Shown here one piece after another: positions 23,023-34,690 of a stretch of 64,000 nucleotides of DNA (within the stretch, counting starts at the first letter, position 1; each line of letters starts with the position of its first letter). Source of the stretch: Piliocolobus tephrosceles (Eukaryota; Chordata; Mammalia; Primates; Cercopithecidae); the NCBI RefSeq assembly GCF_002776525.5, contig NC_045441.1:69383467-69447466 (forward strand), written 5' to 3'. The position numbers and the translations under genes were made by a program. The notes beneath the pieces are model-generated. The model saw only the letters and a list, made by a program, of their open reading frames with translations. It was not told the DNA's origin and made no database searches.

Positions 23023-23418
23023 TGTATTAATCTGTTTTCGCATTGCTATAAAGAACTACCTGAGACTAGGAAACTTATAAAGAAAAGAGGTTTTATTGAC
23101 TCACAGTTCCATAGGCTGGACAGGAAACATGGTTGGGGAGGCCTCAGGAAACTTACAGTCATGGCAGAAGGCAAAGGGGAAGCAGGCATGTTTCACATGG
23201 CTGGAGAAGGAGGAAAGAGACAAAAAGTGGAGATGCTACACACTTTTAAACAGCTAGATTTCATGAGAACTCGCTCACTATCATGAGATTAGCAATATGC
23301 TCCCATGGTGAAAATATGCTCCCATGATCCAATCACGTTCCACCAGCCGCCTCCTCCAACATTGGGGATTACAATTTGACATGAGATTTCGGTGGAGACA
23401 CAAATTCAAACCATATCA
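23023..23418 (-). mobile_element. MST-type MaLR solo LTR inside an L2
   Basis: Complete reverse LTR: plus strand TGTATTAATCTG ... CCATATCA. Body: aaacttataaagaaaagagg, gaggcctcaggaaacttacag, gatttcatgagaactcgctcac, catgatccaatcacgttccacc. Flanked by GGTAG (23018-23022) and GATAG (23419-23423), a 5-base duplication with one change. The duplicated aatatgctcccatg phrase near 23291-23328 is a small internal tandem repeat. Confidence 0.88.
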
Positions 23419-23423
23419 GATAG

Positions 23424-24010
23424 TGTAGTGGGAATTCAGGGCCATGACCCAATTCAGGATTCCTTAGGACTAGATTATTAGGATAAAGTAAGTTTAATTT
23501 TGTACTTGTTGATTATAAGTAGAAAGTGGAGTTTTATAACAGTTTCATATATTAATCAGATCAAATTAGAGATTAAATCAGAAACCTGAGAGTCATATGT
23601 GTAATTAATAAACAAATGCACGGTAATCAAAGGCACAAGATTATATGAAATCACTCAAGCGGAGAGTATGCGGAACAAAAATAGAAGAGGACCAAATAGA
23701 GCCTTAAAGAATACCATCAGTTAAGGGGTAAGTAGAGTAGGAGCCAGCGAAGGGAAGCGAGAAGGAGCAGTCTGAGTGGTAAGAGTCAAAACTATGAGAA
23801 TCTGAAACACAAGGGAAAACTGTTTACAGGAGAGACAGTTGTCAAGATGTCTAACACTGCTGAACATTCAAGCAAATAAGGTCTGAGAAGGATCCACTTT
23901 GCTTATTAATGTAGATGTCTATAGTAACCATGGTGCAAGCAGTTTCAGGAAAGTGATGGAGGTAAGAACCAGTTGACGGTAGGTTCTTTATAGATAGAGG
24001 AAAAAGAAAA
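23424..24010 (-). mobile_element. L2 LINE, reverse-transcriptase part right of the LTR
   Basis: Matches the complement of the L2 RT domain: agagtcatatgtgtaattaa (complement of the YADD region), accaaatagagccttaaagaa (QGSVLGP region), then ggagccagcgaaggg ... gaaggagcagtctgagtgg. In the intact family this is the CR1-clade RT. Here the frame is lost. Confidence 0.6.
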
Positions 24011-24732
24011 TGAAAAAAGCAACTTTGGAAGACTTAAACTGCAAGGAATCTGTTAGCGCAAAACTGAAACACAACATGCGATTAGGGAGAGTATTGCTTG
24101 TTTTGTTTTGCTTCATTAAGAGGAGAGAATCTTGAGTATATTTAAAGTCTAATAGAAAAGAGCCAGTAGAAAGAGATTAAGCATGGGGTAATGGTGATCA
24201 TCAATAAATTCATATTCCTGAGAAAACACGGATGGAATCCAAAATGTTGGCTGGGAGGTCATTCTCATGTGGAAGGTACATTGTAGAAAGTAGGTTTGAC
24301 AATGAAAAGTTGAGAGATTCCCATCTGATGGGTCCTATTTACTTTTTGTGTTGTGAGATGAAGCTAGATACTGAGGATAAAGTTCAGGAGGTGGAACGAT
24401 TTGTGGAAACGGTTTGACAGTTTTCTGGTAGAGAATGGCTGTGTGAGCTGAGTAAGAAGACAAAATAGGATTTCTAGGGGCAGTGGTGAAAGATCTGTTG
24501 ACATTCAAAATGTATTTATATCGTAGCCCCTGTCAATATGTTGGAATGTGTTCTTAAACAGCACTAAGCCATGTTTAGTTGGAGTCATGCCATGCAGGTA
24601 TGACAAAAGGATAGCTGAGCAAGGAAGTTTAGTTCTGGGATAAACCAATACTTATCTTTATGAGCATGAAATCTAATCTCATTCAGGACAGATAAGAAGA
24701 CAGAGTTATAGTTAAGGAGAAAGTAGAAGGGT
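24011..24732. other. unassigned, possibly more decayed LINE
   Basis: Purine-rich on the plus strand like the neighbouring reversed L2, but I cannot align it. The 61-codon frame at 24232-24417 has no recognisable product. Confidence 0.3.
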
Positions 24733-24850
24733 TCATTCTTTCATTCAATAAATATTTATTGAGCAACTATTATTTTTTAGGTTTATGTATAGGGTTCAGG
24801 GCTATTGTAGTAGACTTAACAGACATGGCCTCTTCCCCATTGATCTATAA
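24733..24850 (-). mobile_element. L2 LINE 3' end
   Basis: attctttcattcaataaata then ttattgagcaactattattt, the reversed L2 tail. A new L2 copy in the same orientation as the one at 22660-24010. Confidence 0.65.
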
Positions 24851-27499
24851 GGCCCTGTTAATATGGAAGAACTAGTGCACTGGAAATCACTAAGTGAGAT
24901 TTCTAGAAGAATAGAGTTTTGAAGTTAAAGATTTTATTACATGAGATATGGAGTAGACCTGGTTTGTGGCCACAGTTCTAATGACTGGAGTGGAGTTGAG
25001 GAGGAGAAAAATAACTCATTGAGGGGATCACTGGGCATGATGTAGAAGCAAAAGGACCGAGTGATCCATGTGTTGCATGTGAACATGGAAGTACCTTAGA
25101 TAATGACAGGCCATCAGTGAAAAAATTATGTAAGTTTTCCAAATTGTCAATTAATGAGAGTGAGTATAATTATGAAATTGAAAAACTAATGATCACAAGC
25201 AAAGACCAAATACAATGAGCTTCAAAGGAGTTTATGAAGGTGAGTAGAAAACTAATGACCTAGAAACAAAGTAGAAAATCTATCAGAACAATGAAGGATG
25301 ACATCTCCAGATACTGAGGCTCATTTAGTATAGGAGAAAAAAGTCACTTGAGAGAACTCCAAGAGGGTAGGGTAGGAGGAAATAGAGATCATCTGAGAGA
25401 GTCTAGGTTTAGTCAAGGTAGGAAGATGGAAAGAACGCAGAGAAGAGAATAAAGAAGTACAGAAATTTGCTAATCTATGTTTTAAATAGGTAATCAAAAG
25501 GCTTACCTTTTCTGGGGGATGAAAGATGAGACACACTGGGCCTTTTGTGAACTTAAGAAAAACACACATGAGCACATACACACACATACACACACATAAA
25601 AGATATTGCTTATACAGAAAATACATAGTCCAGCTCTTCTTTTTTCAATGGCAGGTATAAAACTCCTCAATTTGTATACAGTAGTAAATCTTTCTGATGC
25701 TTTTTTGATGTCCTTTTGTAAAATAATTATCCCTATTTCAACAGTATCCATAGTATGTTTAAAACATGTTGGTACAGAAAAAAATTGTAATAAAATTCAA
25801 AGTTCTGCATGCCCAAACTTTTTGTCTTATTTGTTCAAAATTATGACCAAATGTGCCACTAGGCTATATTGTTTTGCTTTTTAAAAACATGTTTTAGAGC
25901 TCTATAAGTTCCACTGTAAAGGGACTGTGGATTATGTAATTATTTCTTATCAATTAATATTTGATCAGTTTCTTATCCTAAAAAAATTGTGTTTAGTAGA
26001 GGAATTCTATATCAGGACCTATAGATTAAAGCAATTTAGGCAGAGATTGATGATTTAAAGGAAAATAATGTAGATAATTATGACAGTTGTACACTGTCTA
26101 ATGGTAGACACTAGCTTAAATACACTACCTGCTAGTTCCATGGAATGCAACTTTTAAATGATTTGTAAAAACTGTAGAATGTACCAGTATTCAAGCTGAA
26201 AATATTTTAATAGGGTAATAATGTGGCCTGTGACACATCTGACAATATTTTATCAGATTTAGCACAAGAAATGAAATAACCATAGATCAAATTTTATGTA
26301 TATGTATCAATGTAGACAGGCAATTTGGATGGGGGAACAAAATTTAAATGTACACAAATCTGTTTAGAGCTTCCCTCTATTTAAAAAAATGCCCTCAGAT
26401 CGCATATAAAATATGCTTACACAAACAAGAGTTTTTTAGTTCTTTCATAAATTTTGCATTTGCTATGCTACATATCAAATAAAGTTAACTTGCTCTCAAG
26501 AGAGGATGCAGCATGCTCTCTACAAACTGGTGTTTAAGGTCTGGTCCAGAGAAGCTACATTTCCTCTTATGCAAATTACTTCCATAATGATTGCAGATAT
26601 ATTTGTGATAACCTTTGACTATGCATAGAGAATAGTTGTGAGAAGGTTCATTCTCTTGAATTTCAGGGGATGAAATTTTGGATTTTGGAAATTGCAGACT
26701 AAGCAAAGATCCTAGAATGGAGTGTCTAGAAGGTACTCTGAAAGCTCTTTATAAAAAATATCATAGAAACCATATCCCCATGAGATGTATCTGGGATCAT
26801 TGATATGAATGTGTTCGTTAAAGACGTGGAAGTTTAGAGCGGGGAAAGAACCAAAAAAATAATACTTCATATCTACTTCTTAGTTTTGGAACCAAATAAG
26901 AGACAAGAATCAAACAGGTAGGGGTAGAAGCAATTGTTTTGTGGATGAAGAGGAGTGCAGGCACAATGGGCTCCCTCATACTTTGCTGTGGAATTAGACA
27001 GATAAGTTCTCCTAGTAGTGGATAGACGTCTCCACAGAGATAGGCCAGATGTCTCAGGACAAATCAGAATCCTCCATCTTGCTGAAAGGTCAGTTCCAAT
27101 AAAGAAAAAGAAAAAGTGGCATTTCAGGCATCGTACTGTTCCTTGTCTTAAATTTACTCCTTTCCCCATGGAAAGCAGAAAATGGAGGGTGACGTGGGTG
27201 GTAGGAGTGGTGAGGAGGGGTAGGAATGCACTTATAATGGAAGTCCCACCATGTAGAAACAGAAGAATAGAGAAACAAAATGTGCTGTAACAGGAGCACA
27301 TGTGTGTTTTTCTCAAGAAGAGAAAAAGCAAAGATGGCTTAAGGGAGAATCCCAGTGCATGTGGTTATTCAAAGGATGGGCTAGAGTCTAGCCTCTGCAA
27401 GGAAGCCTTATTTCACACCCCCACCTCTGCTTGAGACTATCACCTTTATTGCTTTCATAGGGTTCCTGCAGTCAGACCTTTGAAAGAGTCAAGTGTGGA
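24851..27499. other. unassigned non-coding stretch
   Basis: About 2.6 kb with no gene. A CA-rich patch sits at 25560-25600. A perfect octamer ATGCAAAT lies at 26569-26576. The 152-codon minus frame at 26873-27331 has no recognisable domain and is broken by overlapping frames on both strands, so I treat it as chance. Confidence 0.3.
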
Positions 27500-27565
27500 T
27501 CTCAGTACATCAAGTCAATTAGCACTATACTTGCAGATGATCAGCGTTTAATAAATGTTAGCTTT
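27500..27565 (+). mobile_element. MIR or L2 3' tail fragment
   Basis: Ends gcgtttaataaatgttagct, the MIR/L2 tail motif. Short, so low certainty. Confidence 0.4.
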
Positions 27566-28329
27566 CTCTCTTGTCACATTTCTATGAAAAATAATTAGCA
27601 AATGGAACTCGTGGGAAAGTGAGCTGTTTTCAGGAGGAAGAGATTTGAAGAGTTTATGATAGGAATAATAGAATGTAAGGTGAGAAAGGTGGTTCTGTTT
27701 CATAAAGAGTATTCATTACCACTTAGGATATTTTTGTGCTTTTGTTTTCTGGGTTCGGTGTTTATGTAATTGTCTTACGTTTGTATTATATACCCTTTTT
27801 CTGTTTTTCTTAGTAGTAGTAGTGTAAAAGCAATGTAATAAGATTTTTTCTTCAGAAAGACAAATAGGACAACCATATACATCAGGTGGATTGGAGTAAG
27901 GAGGAAACAGGAACAGGAACCAGTTTGGAGAGTGCCATAGGCAAGGAGTGATGATATGAGATGAATGGCAATAATAATTGAATAATATGAGGCATATAGA
28001 GAGTTAAAAAAAATACCTACTGAATTGTCTATTGGATTCTCTGAGTATTGCACCGAAGAATTTGTGAGAACAGTTTTCCAGGGTCAGAGCTGAGTTCCAA
28101 GTTACCAAAACTCAGAACAGAGAAACTGGAAAAATGAAGTAGGGAAGCAGGAATCTGTGGAACATGGATGTCTGCAAGGACCACAGGGCAGGGTTACACA
28201 GGATGCCCTTGACATTCTGTGTGTTCCCATCATCATCCCTGAATCCCTACTTTATAATTTCCTGTTTACCTATTAATTTCTACTTCATTATTATCATCTA
28301 CTATGTGCTCACCAGAGATATGAATTAGA

Positions 28330-28520
28330 CATGGCACCTGGGGACTAGAACAGTCACGGGGCATTCAAGATGGAGGAGAGAATTGGAGGAAGAATGTTCC
28401 AGGCAGAAGGAATGCCATGTGTAAATCCTGGTGTGTGGAAGCATGTGACATATTGTAAGACAGCAAGAATTTTAGGAAAATAATTGGAAAAGGCAGGAGG
28501 TACGGCTAGAGAGAAAGGTA
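28330..28520 (-). mobile_element. L2 LINE fragment
   Basis: gaatgttccaggcagaaggaatgcc then tgtgtaaatcctgg, the complement of the L2 block TTTGCAC...TTCCCTCTGCCTGGAA. Diverged. Confidence 0.6.
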
Positions 28521-29331
28521 AGTAGTATTGATGTTAGCTTAGTGTGCTAATTAAGAGATCTGTCAGGAGTGTTCCTCTCTGCTCTCTCACTGACATCATT
28601 ATCGAGTCCTGATGGGTTCTCCTCTTTCTAGAATCTTAGTATTTCAACTTAGATCACTCTAAGGTATATGGGTTTCTCCAAGATTTTTATTTCCTACCTT
28701 AACAAAAATGTTGCTGTCTTTCTATGGTTGCAGAAAAAAGAGAAATTTGATTTGCCTTTTTTTATTTACAAACTGACTTTCACGTAATAAAGCGTCCATC
28801 ATTTACTATTTTTCATCCCTCTGGAAAGTTCAGGGATGAGGAGTAAGGTGGTGAAATAGACCCTTGTGGTTCTTTATGGTCAGTGAAATAAGGATGGGGT
28901 CTGGGCTTCTGCAGAAATATTAAATCCAAATATCTCTAATTTCAATAACACTGTAGCTTAGGTAAGCAGCAAAAGTTAGACATTTTTTGAACAAAAATAG
29001 AATTCCATTTTAAACAAGAGACTATATAAAATATATAATTCTCAAACCAAAATTCTATTGCTTTGAGAGACAGAAAGAAGAAAAGAAAAAGTCTTAACAG
29101 CAGGTTGTGTGCACACAAGTTATGTTTCATATGCATCTATTTCTAATTAGTTTAAACACTGTTAGCAGTTAATTAAGTTGAGTAAAACCATTTAGAAAGA
29201 GAGTTATTAAAATTATTTTTAAGCATTCTTCATTTTTTTCCTCCACATTTTAGAATTGCTATTGTACTATTTAATTCACAAATACTAAGGTTTGGAGTAT
29301 CCTTGTAGAATAGTCCTCCATATATAAACTT
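28521..29331. other. unassigned sequence
   Basis: Non-coding; no clear repeat. The 27566-28329 stretch before the L2 fragment is likewise unassigned. Confidence 0.3.
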
Positions 29332-29346
29332 GGAATCTCCATTTCT

Positions 29347-29503
29347 TTTTTTTTTCTTTTTTTTTTTTTTTATTATACTTTAAGTTCTAGGGTACATGTG
29401 CATAACGTGCAGGTTACATATGTATACATGTGCCATGTTGGTGTGCTGCACCCATCAACTCGTCAGCACCCATCAATTCATCATTTATACCTGATATAAA
29501 TGA
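29347..29503 (-). mobile_element. 5'-truncated L1PA 3' end with fold-back terminus
   Basis: Interrupted poly-T then tattatactttaagttct and the L1PA 3'UTR in reverse, only about 100 bases of it. Perfect 15-base target-site duplication GGAATCTCCATTTCT (29332-29346 and 29504-29518). The 5' terminus holds an 18-base step-back repeat (gcacccatcaa..., 29448-29465 and 29466-29483) and then a 9-base inverted repeat around a 5-base loop (29481-29503). Confidence 0.93.
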
Positions 29504-30363
29504 GGAATCTCCATTTCTAAGGAGATCTTTGAATCTTCATTTCCTCACAAATGAAACTTCATTGTAATGTAATAATGTGTTTCTCAGCTTTCAGAGGAAA
29601 ACAATATGATTTCTCTGCATGGAATTTAATTGGTAAAACTTCAGCATAATTATCCACTTCTTTCATACCTAGTTGTTCTTTTTGTTTGTTTGTTTCTTGA
29701 ACAATGAGTATGTTCAATTCCTGATCCAACTTTTACTGACCTTGAAAAGTTCTTATTCAACACAAATAACCCTTCACTATAAAGAAGGAGAGAACCATGG
29801 AAGCCACTTGGCCAAATATGTACAGCCCAGTGTGAGAGAAAATAAATATGTGTTCTCCTGTGCCTCCTTTTTTATTTGATTATTCTTGGATTTACTTAGC
29901 TAACCTTGATAAGCCTCTTCCAATGGCCACACTGAACAATATATTGTGGTTTGCAATCTTGGAATTTCTTAAATTTGGTACAGAAGAGCCAAATGGGAAG
30001 AGAAACATCAATGGAATAAGGAGAAAGAGTATTTTGTGTATGCTGTGTTTTCTGGAAAATTTAGTCAAATGCTTCTATTAACTGAAAATATTCCCATAGT
30101 TTGACTTTAATTTTGGAAAACTGCTTTTTTTCCTGTGGTACCTTTTAATTAAGAAGATGCTTTCTGTTTCCTTAAGAAAATAAGAGGTATAGGATGAGAA
30201 AGCTGGCTAATTCTAACACTACTAGCTGTGTTCTAACAGATGAAGAGTCAAAATCATTTGTTCACTTATGAAATCATGCATTATTTTACACTAACTCAAT
30301 CAAAATATTGTTATGAGAGCTCCTGAGAAATGTCTCAATAGCTCAATCTATACAAAATGGAAA

Positions 30364-30595
30364 GTAAAAATACATATCTCATAGGGTTAATGTGAAGATT
30401 AATTGACAAAATACATATGATTCTTTATGATTATTGCCTGGCACAGAGCACACACTTTAAAATTTAAAACACAGAGCGTAAAATTTAAAAATACACATCT
30501 CATAGGGTTAATGTGAGGACTAATTGATAAAATACATATAATTCACTATGAATATTGCCTGGCACGGAGCACATAATTTTAAACACTTTTATAAT
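30364..30595 (+). repeat. 121-base tandem duplication within a MIR-like segment
   Basis: Two copies of a block containing atctcatagggttaatgtga, aaaatacatat and ttgcctggcac, starting about 30371 and 30492 (offset 121). The shared words are those of MIR (CTCATAGGGTTGTTGTGAGGATTAA ... CAGTGCCTGGCACA), so a MIR was locally duplicated after insertion. The copies differ at several sites, so the event is old. Confidence 0.85.
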
Positions 30596-30599
30596 AAAA

Positions 30600-33129
30600 T
30601 AAAATTATTATACTATTGTTTTATTAACACATTTAGAGGTCTAAATACTGCAAGATTATTATATTACTTACTACAAGTGCCTTGAAAACATCCTTTTCCT
30701 GCAAACATTTTTTGATTGTGACCTTCATTAAGAAATACTTAAAATTGTGACCCAATGTACAGACACATATTTAATTTAAATTTTCAACAAATAAAAGCAT
30801 TATTATATATGACACACTCTGACTTTTTTCCTTTCTTTACCTTTCTGTTCTAATCTATTTGCTGTTATTTTTAAAGAACTGTCTTTGATTCACTTATTGG
30901 TTATTATTACCAATTGAAAAAAGACTGTATTACCAGTATCTTATTTAATAAAATATGAGTCATTTTAAGACTTCAGCACTCACTGATAGGAATTGCAGTT
31001 TAAGTGACAAGAGAACATTTAGCTTCTGTGTACCTATTTATTTACAGAAGTTTACTAGAAGATTGAGACATATTGGGCTCTACAATCCAATTGTCATGAC
31101 CATCTGAGCTCTTTAATGAAGACTGAGGTCTACTTCTTTCCTTAATCCTAAACAAAAGTTAGGATTCCACAGGGATCAGATACATATAAAATTGCTTCCT
31201 GATATATGCAATAAAGTTCAGACATTTACTGTGAATAGGACATTTCCTTGTATTCTGTATATACCTACTTATGCCTCCATGAGTAACCTGCTGACAGGGC
31301 AAGATGACAGTAAATTCAGTTCTCATTCTCAGAGCGTGAGTGAGCAGGGAGTCTTATCTATGACAGAGAGATTAGGAGTCTATTTTTTTTTTTTTTTTGA
31401 CTGATAGTAATCACTGTAACATGGCATAGCCTAACCAAGCTAAGAAAACCACTGGTAGAAGAAAAGATCATAAACATAAAACTTGTAAAGTGAAATTAGC
31501 TTATATTTGTCTTTTTAACCTATTTATTCATTACTTCTAGTCCTTATCTTTTTTTGAGGAATGGGAGGGAAACACAAAATGCCACAGAAGTTGAGCTTTG
31601 CATCTCTTTATCTGGCTGCTAACTGGTTCAGCAGCAACGTACTATGCAGAACTGTGCTAATTAATGAGCCATGGCTTTGGAGCTATAGATCAAGGCATCC
31701 TGTGTTTTGAAGAGTTGAGAAAATTATCTGTCCACTCAATCACTCTTTACGTATGCATGGTCACATGAAGATGAAAAATTGATCAGAGTCATATAGAGAT
31801 GTGATGCCATAGAAGTTAAAAAGATGGAGAAATTTGATGCTTATTCCTAGGCTTAGAATGTTTAATTGGAAGACACTTGAGTTCACCTAGGATCTAGATT
31901 ATTTTCTGCTCTGGGAATGAATTATACCCTTTTATTTGACTTACATTTTAAGAAAACTTGTCAGAAAATTGATGATTTCTACATGGAGAACAGAACAGTT
32001 TCATTACTAAAATAATATACAATAAGCCACATATGTAATGTATCAACTGTTACTTGACAGTGAGATTTGATGTTAGGATTAAGTAGAAAACAATTCTAAG
32101 TAAAGAAATATAGAATCTAAGGTTGAGGCAACAAATCTGAGATTCTGTTCACATCAAGTTCATTTGGGTCAAGCATACCCAAGATGGTCAATAGCTGGCC
32201 TCATGAGAAATGAAACTTATTACTGATATTATTGATATTTGGGGGAAACTATTTAAAGTCTAGTGCTGAGGTTAGTGATAGTGCTTGTCCTACATCAAAA
32301 TGTCGACCTTTTCCAGAGGTAAATGTTTTCAGTAAAGGTTAGGTGACTTCTTTATAATCTATAAACTCCAAAGCAAAATGGCATATTCTGTGATAAGAGA
32401 GGAAAAGCTATATGTTCCTTTCCCTGCCGTATGATTACATATTTATTACTTCAAGCCTAAACTCAAATCAATGATGAATAATCTCTACCTATAGTACTTG
32501 ACTGTGGAATGTAATATTAGTGTTTAATACACAGGGGCAGCCCACCACCCAGAAAATAGGGTATAGTCAGTTAACCTGTAATTTTTCATGATGCTGTCAT
32601 CATTCTCTTTGGGTAAATTTATGGTTTGTACTAGCCCAAGTAATCAGCTGGAGGATAACTTGGAAATATATATGATAGACAGAAGTCTAGATTTTTCCTA
32701 TTCATATTTGCATAGTCTCTTGCATGAGGGCTTCTTTTGAACATTTCTTTTCACTTGATGACTTCTTAGCTGGGAGGAAGGTTTCAGCTGAGTGTTTTTG
32801 TTTCTTACCTCCCAGAGGACTGTATAAATAGGCTATTTCTGGGGACAAAATAGAGAAATTCAAATAGGAGAAATCCAAATTAAATAAATGATCCCATAAA
32901 ACATGCTTGTGAGGCTTTTATTTATATGGATGCAAAGATGGTAAGCACCAGTTCTTATCTCAACTGGGACATTTACAGACTAACTGACCTTTGACCATAC
33001 TTGTGCAGCGTGGTTATCCGTAGATGAAACTGAAGTACAACTGAGCTATGTGTTGTCTGTGAAGTTACATACTTCTGCCAATTCTCACTGGGAAGTAACC
33101 AGTTGAATTTTTTCCCCTAGAGAAAACAT
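30600..33129. other. unassigned AT-rich DNA
   Basis: No gene. A T-run lies at 31382-31398. The 31600-31690 part contains a homeobox-like gctaattaatgagc. The frames at 31192-31404 and elsewhere have no recognisable product. Confidence 0.3.
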
Positions 33130-33240
33130 TGCCATGCTTAGTACCTACACTATGCCAAACATCATCTCATGTAATCCCCATAACAATTTTATCTGATAGC
33201 TAATAAGAATGCCAGTTTCCTATGAGGAAATTGAGGATGT
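33130..33240 (-). mobile_element. MIR SINE
   Basis: tatgccaaacatcatctcatgtaatccccataacaattttat ... cctatgaggaaattgagg, the complement of the MIR core. The flank 33400-33470 (attttaacctgggcctgtgtg) may be its other end. Confidence 0.65.
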
Positions 33241-33479
33241 TAAAAACATAAAATTACAAGTGTGGATTTATACATAAAGGAAAATAAATGTAGGAATAGA
33301 GAGATAAATTTAATTCATCAGCAAATCAATATCAGATTCAGGTTAAAACAGCATTTCAGAAACTTCACTTGGGGGATAGAAATGCCCTGTTAGCTTGGGG
33401 GCATTGACACAACAAGTAATCAATAAAGCCTAGATTTTAACCTGGGCCTGTGTGATTCCAAGACAGGACATTTCCTGCT

Positions 33480-34539
33480 CTCCAACAAGCTCCTTCATTC
33501 GTAGCACATGGAATATATAATAAAGGATAAAACCTATGTCTTGAAATGACTGTGGCACAAAATTATCAAAAGTTCCTTGCCTGTGTGTTTAACTAAATGT
33601 ATAAAGCACATTTTCATTTCTGATTGATTTATATTACTTCAGCTTTCCCAGTACATTTTAGTGGTCTTTGGAAAATAAAACAATACACTATCAGGAATAT
33701 CCCTAAGCTATATCTACAAAGGAAATAATATGCATTTTCCTTCTTTGATCACTCAAAACTATTTAATACACACATTATTTAATAGTGTATGTTAAAATCA
33801 TTTAATGCATATATTTTGTTGGCTCTCTTCAAACCTTTTTTTGTATATATTATTTTATCAAATAAGGTAGCAAATACAATTATCATTTGAAAAGCAAACA
33901 AACAATTAGATCCTGGAACTTACTCAAATTCAACTCTATATTATCCACTTCTTCCATTTTTGATGTAAGCTGCTGATGATCTAAAGTACATGATAGTCTG
34001 TAAATAGGGGTATGTAACAAACAGAATGTTAAACATTCAAAAATTTTTTTGGTTTCTTGGATAAAATAATAAAGCACCTCTCTTCCTCAGAGCATTTTGC
34101 AAACCTCGATCAATCATGCTTTCCTGAGAAGTAGGTCAGTATGCAGAATCCCTCTGCGTTAGAACTCAAGAAGTGCTTGTTAATTCTGCATGCAAGAATC
34201 CAGCAGGGGATATCTACCCTGGCTTTTATGGCTACTCTCAAATAATTCTGGCCTCTACTTCCTTGGGACTTTCAGGTTACAGTTTGCAGCATGTTTTTAC
34301 AAAGGAAGATTTATATTATCTCTTGCTACATTTTATTTCTGAGACTTAGCTTTGATGAGTGGATTGAACAAAATCAGAGTTATTGTAAATCTAACTTAGG
34401 TTCCCCAAAGGGTCTGAAAGAAATGTAAGTTACAGGAAGTACATGTGTTTGAAATTAGAAAAGTCACCGAGCAATAGCTCTAATTTTCTTTTCTTTTCTT
34501 TTTTTTCTTGTAAAGTGTGTTTAATTTATCCTTGATGCA
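33480..34539. other. unassigned sequence
   Basis: Non-coding; polypyrimidine tract at 34483-34509. No gene. Confidence 0.3.
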
Positions 34540-34690
34540 CTGATTCTCAGTGTTTTTTCCCTGGCCCACAAGCACCAGTACCATTTAAGAACTTGTTAAA
34601 AATGCAGATTCTTAGGCCTCACCATATACTTACTGAAACCACTGCTTTGATGCATATAACAGAGCCCTCATGTTTTTAAAATAGCATTTA
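34540..34690 (+). mobile_element. MER5-type hAT-Charlie MITE, diverged
   Basis: gattctcagtgttttttccctggcccac ... gaacttgttaaaaatgcagattcttaggcctcacc, ordered like MER5A/MER5B elements. Terminal repeats are not clear. Confidence 0.5.

Noticed and set aside
26873..27331. 152-codon minus frame with hydrophobic stretches
   Set aside because: Phe runs come from a purine-rich plus strand (aagaaaaagaaaaag). Overlapping frames on both strands have similar length, typical of chance.
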